Positions 22,306-27,939 of a DNA stretch of 27,939 bases are shown piece by piece. Origin of the DNA: SUP05 sp964577715 (GTDB lineage Bacteria; Pseudomonadota; Gammaproteobacteria; PS1; Pseudothioglobaceae); assembly GCA_964577715.1 (NCBI GenBank), contig CAZOAA010000020.1, positions 1 to 27,939 on the forward strand, given 5' to 3'. The notes beneath the pieces are model-generated. The model was given only the letters and a program-made list of their open reading frames with translations, ran no database searches and was not told where the DNA came from. Made by a program: the position numbers and the translations under genes. Position 1 is the first letter of the stretch, and each line of letters starts with the position of its first letter.

Positions 22306-23160
22306 TTAATCTTTAATCCATTCATCTCGGGCGTTTTTTGCCTCTGAAAATAATTTTTCCAATGCGTCTGAATCATTACTTTTAATTAAATCAGATAGTT
22401 TATCTAATACTTGCTGATAGCCATTGATGTGTTTAACAATATCAGCAGAATTGTTCAAACAAATATCACGCCACATAACAGCATCAGATGAGGCAATTCG
22501 TGAAAAATCCTTAAATCCACCTGCAGCATAATCGCGTGCATCTGGGTTATTTTCAATTAAATAATCCATTAACCCAAAAGCTAGCATATGTGGCAAATGA
22601 GAGGTCATTGCCAATAAATCATCGTGTTTTTGATGTGTCATAGTTTCTACTTTTGCTCCTAGTGTTTGCCATAATTTCGTTACTGACTCTATCGCATTTT
22701 TATCTGCATTACTTTGAGGGGTGATAATAACTCTCTTACTCTTGAATAAGTCCTCATCACTCACTTCTACGCCACTTTTTTCTTTACCTGCAATGGGATG
22801 TGCCGGAATAAATCTTTCTGGCACTTTGCCAAAAACTTGTTTTGCAATATCAATAACACTACCTTTTGTACTACCAACATCTGAAATAATGACCGAATCA
22901 TCAATGTGTGGCTTAATCAACTCTAAAACCGAACTAAAACTATCAACTGGTGTAGCAATTAAAACCATATCCACATCTTGTAAAGCGGATTTAATATCTA
23001 AACTGTAACTATCAATTACATTTAATGATTTAGCCTTAATAAGATTTTTCTCATTTCTACCAAACCCGACAATAGAGTTTATCTGGCCATATTTTTTTAA
23101 ACCTGCAGCAAAAGATCCACCAATAAGTCCAACGCCAATAATGCAAATTTTATTAATCAT
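22306..23160 (-). CDS. tyrA: Prephenate (or arogenate) dehydrogenase
   Basis: This NAD(P)-dependent enzyme oxidatively decarboxylates prephenate to 4-hydroxyphenylpyruvate, or arogenate to tyrosine. The 284-residue protein has the nucleotide-binding GVGLIGGSFA (9-18), ISDVGSTKG, PAHPIAGKEKSGVEVSDEDLF with the catalytic His, and the helical C-terminal half with LPHMLAFGLMDYL. There is no chorismate mutase domain; that activity is in PheA. Cofactor and substrate preference cannot be told from the sequence with certainty. It overlaps hisC by 4 bp. Confidence 0.94.
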   Translation of the reverse strand: MINKICIIGVGLIGGSFAAGLKKYGQINSIVGFGRNEKNLIKAKSLNVIDSYSLDIKSALQDVDMVLIATPVDSFSSVLELIKPHIDDSVIISDVGSTKGSVIDIAKQVFGKVPERFIPAHPIAGKEKSGVEVSDEDLFKSKRVIITPQSNADKNAIESVTKLWQTLGAKVETMTHQKHDDLLAMTSHLPHMLAFGLMDYLIENNPDARDYAAGGFKDFSRIASSDAVMWRDICLNNSADIVKHINGYQQVLDKLSDLIKSNDSDALEKLFSEAKNARDEWIKD

Positions 23161-24221
23161 AAGACGGATTTTAACGCAGAGAGAAATCCTTCATTCTCAT
23201 TTATTGTTCCTACCGAAACACGTAAATAATTTTTCATCTCAACAGGGCGAACAATAAAACCTTTTTCTAGCAATTTTTGATAAATCATGCTAGCATCACT
23301 CACTTTAATGGCAATAAAGTTTGCATGTGATGAAATATAGGATAAACCTAAATCATCAAAGCCTTGAGACAGTTGTAATAAACCATTTTTATTAACATCC
23401 ACTGCTTGAGACAAAAACTCTTTATCTTCCAAGGCCGCTGTTGCAGCACTCTGTGCGATATTATTTACATTAAAAGGCTGACGAACACGGTTTAAATAAT
23501 CAGCAATTTCAGAACTAGAAACTGAATAACCGACTCTCAAACCAGCTAAACCATAGGCTTTAGAAAATGTACGTGTAATAACTAAATTATCAAACTCATT
23601 CAGCCATCCAATTGCTTGGTCTGGTATATCTAAATACTCAACATAAGCTTGATCCAACACCACCACAACTGTTTTTGGTACTTTTGATAAAAACGCATAA
23701 ATTACATCGTCACTCAACAATGTGCCCGTTGGATTGTTTGGATTAGCAATAAAAATTAACTTAGTCTTATTGGTAATTGATACAAACATTGCATCAAGAT
23801 CATGGCCAAAATCATTTGCTGGTGTGACTACTGCTGTTGCTCCCAAGGCTTGAGTAACCAAAGGGTAAACTACAAAGGCATATTGTGAAAAAATCACCTC
23901 GTCTTCTGCTCGGCAAACATAAGCTCTTGCAATAAGTTCCAAAACATCATTTGAACCATTGCCTAATGTAATACTATCAGCAGCAACCAATAAGTGTGAT
24001 GCGATTGCCTGTTTAAGCTCAAAACCATTACCATCTGGATAGCGGCCTGCTTCACTAGTAGCTCGTTCAATAGCTTCTAATGCTTTTGGCCCTACTCCTA
24101 GTGGGTTTTCATTACTGGCAAGTTTGACCACATGATCTAAGTCTAACTCTCGTTGTAATTCACTAATAGGTTTACCACCCTGATATGGACTCAGGGAGAG
24201 AATAGATTCACAAACACTCAT
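23157..24221 (-). CDS. hisC: Histidinol-phosphate aminotransferase
   Basis: A class II PLP aminotransferase for imidazole-acetol phosphate; within aromatic operons it often also serves phenylpyruvate and hydroxyphenylpyruvate. The 354-residue protein has KLASNENPLGVGP, NPNNPTGTLL, LDQAYVEYL and the PLP lysine Lys221 in TFSKAYGLAGLRVGY. It lies between pheA and tyrA with 4-bp overlaps on both sides, the same order as in Pseudomonas, while histidine gene hisD is 23 kb away in the window. That context favours a role in phenylalanine/tyrosine synthesis alongside histidine. Confidence 0.94.
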   Translation of the reverse strand: MSVCESILSLSPYQGGKPISELQRELDLDHVVKLASNENPLGVGPKALEAIERATSEAGRYPDGNGFELKQAIASHLLVAADSITLGNGSNDVLELIARAYVCRAEDEVIFSQYAFVVYPLVTQALGATAVVTPANDFGHDLDAMFVSITNKTKLIFIANPNNPTGTLLSDDVIYAFLSKVPKTVVVVLDQAYVEYLDIPDQAIGWLNEFDNLVITRTFSKAYGLAGLRVGYSVSSSEIADYLNRVRQPFNVNNIAQSAATAALEDKEFLSQAVDVNKNGLLQLSQGFDDLGLSYISSHANFIAIKVSDASMIYQKLLEKGFIVRPVEMKNYLRVSVGTINENEGFLSALKSVL

Positions 24222-25297
24222 AAAACGGCAACAGGATAAGAGCCTAAAATATCAACTTTTAGCACTCTATCGGCAACCTTTTCTAATGCAGTTTTTACAT
24301 GTGCCTCTTGCTGGTGACCCTCAATATCAATCAAGAATAAATATTCCCACTTCACACCAGGAATTGGGTGGCGCGCCAACTGCAACATATTAATACCTTG
24401 GTCTTTGAAAGGCTCAAGCAAATCTAACAAGGCGCCAGACTCATGCTTCGTAACGACTAAAATTGAGGTTTTATCGTCACCTGAAGGGTCAACCTCCTCC
24501 TTGCCAAGTACTAAAAAGCGTGTGACATTACCTGTTTTATCTTCAATATTTTTTGCAACTCTATCTAATCCGTACAAGCTCAGTGCTGCCTCCGATGCAA
24601 TCGCTGCTGCATTAGGCTCGTCTTTAACTAATCGCGCTGCTAAAGCATTTGATGCTACTGGTCTTAGCTCAGCATTTGGATGATGATTGCCTAACCAACG
24701 TTGGCATTGATCTAGCGCCTGCTGATGTGCGTAAATTGTTTTTATCTCCTTAGATTGGTCTGCCATCATTAATTGATGCTGAATTGAGATTTCAACCTCG
24801 CCACAAATCTTCAAACCTTGAGAGTAGAGCATATCAACCGTACCACCAATTACACCATTTGAAGAGTTTTCAATCGGCACAACACCATAATGCGCGTTGC
24901 CTTTTTCAACCTGATGGAAAATTTCATCAATACTTCCACAATCAAGCGTCGAAACCGCATGACCAAAATGCTTTAAGGCTGCTTCTTGCGTGAAAGTACC
25001 TTCAGGGCCCAAGTAAGCAATATTAAGTGGCTGCTCTAAAGCAAGACAGGCTGACATAATCTCACGGAAGATATGTGCCATATCCTTGTCTTTCAATAAA
25101 TTATCATTACGTTCAATAATAGAACGCAGAACTTGAGCTTCGCGCTCAGGGCGGTAAAAAACACTTTGATCTTTTGCAGCTTTTTTAACTTCTGCTACCG
25201 CTGAGGCAAGTTCGGCTCGCGCACCAATGAGCAACTGAATTTCTCTATCCAGCGCATCAATTTCAACTCTTAACTCATCCAGTGTTTTTTTTGCCAT
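24218..25297 (-). CDS. pheA: Bifunctional chorismate mutase/prephenate dehydratase
   Basis: Three domains in 359 residues: AroQ chorismate mutase (about 1-90, with RVEIDALDREI and FYRPEREAQVL), prephenate dehydratase (about 92-265, with YLGPEGTF and catalytic Thr259-Arg260-Phe261), and a C-terminal ACT domain (about 276-359). The ACT domain keeps the GALL motif (288-291), but the second Phe-binding motif, normally ESRP or ETRP, reads ARHP (308-311). Feedback inhibition may therefore be altered. It lies 8 bp after serA and overlaps hisC by 4 bp. Confidence 0.96.
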   Translation of the reverse strand: MAKKTLDELRVEIDALDREIQLLIGARAELASAVAEVKKAAKDQSVFYRPEREAQVLRSIIERNDNLLKDKDMAHIFREIMSACLALEQPLNIAYLGPEGTFTQEAALKHFGHAVSTLDCGSIDEIFHQVEKGNAHYGVVPIENSSNGVIGGTVDMLYSQGLKICGEVEISIQHQLMMADQSKEIKTIYAHQQALDQCQRWLGNHHPNAELRPVASNALAARLVKDEPNAAAIASEAALSLYGLDRVAKNIEDKTGNVTRFLVLGKEEVDPSGDDKTSILVVTKHESGALLDLLEPFKDQGINMLQLARHPIPGVKWEYLFLIDIEGHQQEAHVKTALEKVADRVLKVDILGSYPVAVL

Positions 25298-25305
25298 TTT
25301 TTATC

Positions 25306-26463
25306 TCAAAGACCTCTTACCGTTAAGATGCCTTCAATCTGTTTTAAATTATCGATTACTGTATCAGAAATTTCGCTCTCTAGGTCAATTAAAGTGTAAG
25401 CAACCTCATCTCTTGATTTATTAAGCATATCAACAATGTTTGCACCCGCATCAGCAATAGCTGTTGAAATCTGACCTACCATATTTGGAATATTTTGATG
25501 TGTAATTGCCAAACGCTCTTTACCTGCTCTAGGCATCTTGGCCTCAGGGAAGTTAACTGAATTTAAAATATTGCCATTTTCAAGATAATCTTTAATTTGG
25601 TTTGCCACCATAATTGCACAATTATCTTCTGCTTCTGCCGTCGATGCACCTAAGTGAGGGAGTGCAATCACACGCTCATGGTCTTTCTTATCATCAATTG
25701 GGAAATCTGTCACATAATATTTCACCTTACCCGTTTCTAGTGCACTAATCAATGCATCTTCATCGATAATGCCGTCACGAGCAAAATTTAAAATCGTTGC
25801 GCCTTCTGGCAATAAAGCAATACGCTCTTCATTCAGTAAGTTTTTAGTACCTTCAACAAGTGGTACATGGAATGATACAAAATCACTTTGTGAAAATAAC
25901 TCATCCACACTCAATGCTTGCTCAACATCTGCTGATAATTTCCAAGCACTCTTAATAGTAATTGATGGATCGAAGCCAACAACCTTCATACCCAAAGCAT
26001 TTGCCGCATTAGCAATCTGTACGCCAATTGCACCTAAACCAACAATACCGAGTGTTTTGCCTGGCAATTCTGAACCGGCATAGTTTTTCTTGCCGTCTTC
26101 TACCGCTGTTTTTAAATTATCTAATGGCAAGCCATTAACATAATTCCAAGCTTGGCAAATATTACGACTCGCTAATAACATTGAGGAAATCACCAACTCT
26201 TTTACTGCATTGGCGTTAGCACCTGGTGCATTAAATACGACTACACCCTTATCACTCATTTTATCAAGTGGAATATTGTTAACACCAGCGCCTGCGCGGC
26301 CTACTGCTTTTAAATTGTCGCCGATATCCATATCATGCATCTTAGCACTACGTACTAAAATCGCATCTGGATCAGTCATTTCAGAGGCGACTTCATAACC
26401 GTCTCTTGGTAACTTGTCTAAACCAACCGGTGAAATATTATTAAGTGTTTGTACTTTAATCAT
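25306..26463 (-). CDS. serA: D-3-phosphoglycerate dehydrogenase
   Basis: SerA oxidises 3-phosphoglycerate to 3-phosphohydroxypyruvate, the first step to serine. The 385-residue protein has the substrate-domain GRAGAGVNNIPLD, Rossmann motif GLGAIG (142-147), NFARDGIIDEDAL, and LPHLGASTAEAEDN with the catalytic His. It ends in a C-terminal ACT domain (about 316-385) that could bind serine; the DNILNSVNFPEAKMPRAG linker precedes it. It sits between serC and pheA, one base overlapping serC (TAATG). Confidence 0.95.
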   Translation of the reverse strand: MIKVQTLNNISPVGLDKLPRDGYEVASEMTDPDAILVRSAKMHDMDIGDNLKAVGRAGAGVNNIPLDKMSDKGVVVFNAPGANANAVKELVISSMLLASRNICQAWNYVNGLPLDNLKTAVEDGKKNYAGSELPGKTLGIVGLGAIGVQIANAANALGMKVVGFDPSITIKSAWKLSADVEQALSVDELFSQSDFVSFHVPLVEGTKNLLNEERIALLPEGATILNFARDGIIDEDALISALETGKVKYYVTDFPIDDKKDHERVIALPHLGASTAEAEDNCAIMVANQIKDYLENGNILNSVNFPEAKMPRAGKERLAITHQNIPNMVGQISTAIADAGANIVDMLNKSRDEVAYTLIDLESEISDTVIDNLKQIEGILTVRGL

Positions 26464-27542
26464 TATGCATTTTCCTTTTCAAAATCTTTCATAAAACTAA
26501 CCAATGAATCAATACCCTCTTGTGGCATTGCATTGTAAATACTTGCACGCATACCGCCCACTGAGCGATGACCTTTTAATGTAATCAAATCATTAGCTGC
26601 TGCTTTTTCTAAAAACAAGCCGTTTAATTCTTCATTGGCTAATAAAAACGGCACATTCATCCATGAACGATATTTTTCAGTCACTGGGTTTGAATAAAAA
26701 TCAGAACTGTCAATTGCGTCGTAAAGCGTTTTAGCTTTAGTTTCGTTAATCTTAGCCATTGCACTCAAACCACCCTGATCTTTTAACCATTCAAATACAC
26801 GGCCTGCCACATACCAAGGATAAGTTGATGGCGTGTTATACATCGAATCGTTATTAGCCTGTGTTGCATAATCAAATAAGATTGGCTGGTTAGCAACCAC
26901 ATTACCAATTAAATCTTCTCTAACAATCACAATAGTCAAACCAGAAATACTAATATTTTTTTGTGCGCCCGCATAAATCACCCCAAACTTTGATACGTCA
27001 ATCTCACGCGATAAAATCGTTGAAGACATATCGGCCACTAACGGCATGTCAACTTCTGGTACGTAGTCAAACTCCAAACCCGCAATAGTTTCATTAGGCG
27101 TGTAGTGCAAATAAGCACCATCAGAGTCAATATTCCAATTTGAAAAATCATCAATATTGGTATATTTGTTGCCTGAACTATCAGTACAAATATTCACATC
27201 ACAGTAGCGCTGACCTTCGGCAATCGCCTTTTTTGACCAGTGGCCCGTATGTGCATAATTTGCTTTGGTTTTTCCACGAAGTAAATTAATTGGCACCATT
27301 GAAAACTGAGCTGAAGCACCGCCTTGTAAAAACAAAACTTTGTAGTTGCTAGGAATGTTCATCAAGTCTCTAAGATCTTGCTCTGATTTTTGCGCCATCG
27401 CCATAAAATCTGCACCACGATGAGAGATTTCCATCACTGATGCCTTGGCATTGCCATACTCCAACAACTCCTCTTGCATTAGCTTTGTGACCTGCGCTGG
27501 TAGCATGGCAGGGCCGGCACTAAAATTGTAAACTTGACTCAT
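26463..27542 (-). CDS. serC: Phosphoserine aminotransferase
   Basis: SerC makes 3-phosphoserine from phosphohydroxypyruvate and glutamate, and also acts in vitamin B6 synthesis on the erythrose-phosphate branch. The 359-residue protein starts YNFSAGPAMLP, has SHRGADFM, LFLQGGASAQFSMVP, the PLP lysine in YAGAQKNI, and the C-terminal KGHRSVGGMRASIYNA. The ATG at 27542 is preferred to a GTG two codons earlier because AGGAG lies nine bases from it. It is the first gene of serC-serA-pheA-hisC-tyrA-aroA. Confidence 0.96.
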   Translation of the reverse strand: MSQVYNFSAGPAMLPAQVTKLMQEELLEYGNAKASVMEISHRGADFMAMAQKSEQDLRDLMNIPSNYKVLFLQGGASAQFSMVPINLLRGKTKANYAHTGHWSKKAIAEGQRYCDVNICTDSSGNKYTNIDDFSNWNIDSDGAYLHYTPNETIAGLEFDYVPEVDMPLVADMSSTILSREIDVSKFGVIYAGAQKNISISGLTIVIVREDLIGNVVANQPILFDYATQANNDSMYNTPSTYPWYVAGRVFEWLKDQGGLSAMAKINETKAKTLYDAIDSSDFYSNPVTEKYRSWMNVPFLLANEELNGLFLEKAAANDLITLKGHRSVGGMRASIYNAMPQEGIDSLVSFMKDFEKENA

Positions 27543-27597
27543 CTTCACTCACTCCTAGTTGATAAAATTTTTAAAAAAAATTATTTTACCTTACCAC

Positions 27598-27626
27598 TCT
27601 ATAAATTCTTCAGGTTTTCAAGTTAA
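27598..27626 (-). promoter_or_regulatory. Possible promoter of the serC operon
   Basis: On the minus strand TTAACT (27626-27621), 17-bp spacer, TATAGA (27603-27598), giving a start near 27591 and a leader of about 50 nt. Both boxes are imperfect. Confidence 0.4.
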
Positions 27627-27716
27627 TTACCTTCATTAATTAGTCACTTTGTTGTAAGGCATATCAGATAATAATAAAACAGTAATATTTATAGGTGTTA
27701 ATAACTTCATAAAATG

Positions 27717-27722
27717 TATAAT
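27717..27722 (+). promoter_or_regulatory. Likely -10 box upstream of the riboswitch
   Basis: TATAAT preceded by TG. No good -35 hexamer is seen. Transcription would begin near 27729, just before the riboswitch P3 stem. Confidence 0.45.
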
Positions 27723-27728
27723 ATTCAT

Positions 27729-27889
27729 TTTTTAAGATAATGGAAGTTGGTGAAACTCCAACACTGCCCTCGCAACGGTAAAGTCCGATACATTCTTAAA
27801 ATATTTATAACAACTACGATGGGTGGTGAGTTAGGTTGAAGCGTATTTGTGCAAGATCTACTCTCGCTCGTTAAGAATTTAACGGAGCA
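27729..27889 (+). promoter_or_regulatory. Cobalamin riboswitch with a ribosome-site-masking hairpin
   Basis: The conserved core is visible: hairpin GTTGG-TGAAACT-CCAAC (27746-27762), ACTGCCCTCGCAACGGTAA (27763-27781) and AGTCCGATAC after it. The 3' expression platform is GCTCGTTAA (27866-27874), loop GAAT, and TTAAC-G-GAGC (27879-27888); its 3' arm contains the GGAG ribosome binding site of the gene at 27893. This fits translational repression when adenosyl- or related cobalamin binds. The P1 closure and the outer 3' domain were not fully folded by eye. Confidence 0.85.
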
Positions 27890-27892
27890 ATC

Positions 27893-27939
27893 ATGAATAT
27901 CAAACAACTTTCTTTAGTGGCTAGTATTTCAGCACTAAC
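27893..27939 (+). CDS. Start of a secreted protein, probably a BtuB-like B12 receptor
   Basis: Only the first 15 codons are present: MNIKQLSLVASISAL, the beginning of a signal peptide. GGAG lies four bases before the ATG region (27884-27887). The preceding cobalamin riboswitch and the signal peptide together suggest an outer-membrane TonB-dependent cobalamin transporter; other riboswitch-controlled exported proteins are possible. The reading frame leaves the window. Confidence 0.65.
   Translation, partial: MNIKQLSLVASISAL

Larger units (their letters stand above)
27543..27892. other. Divergent regulatory region between serC and the receptor gene
   Basis: This 350-bp spacer has no gene of its own. 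Its left half holds the serC leader and promoter; the right half holds a promoter -10 and the cobalamin riboswitch. Confidence 0.7.

Noticed and set aside
27725..27907. 60-codon minus-strand open frame
   Set aside because: It lies over the cobalamin riboswitch core and has no ribosome binding site.

Overview
The window looks like part of the chromosome of an AT-rich, streamlined gammaproteobacterium, most plausibly a sulfur oxidiser of the SUP05/Thioglobus/bathymodiolin-symbiont kind. That is an inference from three things: gammaproteobacterial housekeeping genes in familiar order, a DsrC/TusE-family protein with an ArsR regulator of the persulfide-sensing type, and very tight packing (many 1-4 bp overlaps and convergent genes whose stop codons touch). 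No phage, transposase or CRISPR array was seen.

Layout. 1-153 is the 3' end of hisD. 154-2085 is a loosely packed accessory stretch with two small membrane-protein genes, an unrecognised 131-aa gene with its own promoter and a roughly 90-nt leader, and several hairpins. 2086-6142 holds ffh (-), ypjD (+) and lepA (-). 6188-7332 holds bcp and ubiG, followed by a small exported protein on what looks like a leaderless transcript. 7700-11048 is a minus-strand run, rnc-era-recO-pdxJ-acpS. 11063-12814 holds an orphan Cas6/Cmx6-family gene and a periplasmic protein with two thioredoxin domains. 12982-13537 is a BrnT/BrnA-like toxin-antitoxin pair. 13574-15610 holds tRNA-Arg(CCG), lgt, thyA and yjdM. 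15648-16554 holds an MlaC-like protein gene and a SqrR/BigR-like ArsR gene. 16657-19625 holds ctpA, parA and parB. 19649-20533 is lepB. 20613-20939 is a cysteine-free DsrC homologue with a clear terminator. 21001-27542 is a minus-strand amino-acid operon, serC-serA-pheA-hisC-tyrA-aroA. The window ends with a cobalamin riboswitch and the first codons of a probable BtuB-like receptor.

How the parts work together. The 21-27.5 kb operon runs from 3-phosphoglycerate to serine and from chorismate to phenylalanine and tyrosine; hisC may also serve as an aromatic aminotransferase. ffh and lepB belong to protein export, lgt to lipoprotein maturation, and an MlaC-like protein to envelope lipid traffic. 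rnc, era, ffh and lepA are RNA- or ribosome-linked GTPases and nucleases. The classical lepA-lepB-rnc-era-recO-pdxJ-acpS operon is present but split over three sites.

Most noteworthy: (1) a Cas6/Cmx6-type RNA endonuclease-family protein with no cas genes or array nearby, starting 14 bp from RNase III and followed by a secreted double thioredoxin; (2) a DsrC paralogue in which both redox cysteines are glycine; (3) a 12-bp inverted repeat placed exactly around the -35 box of a leaderless gene; (4) a 22-bp exact repeat found just past the stop codons of two unrelated accessory genes; (5) a prephenate dehydratase whose ESRP Phe-binding motif reads ARHP.
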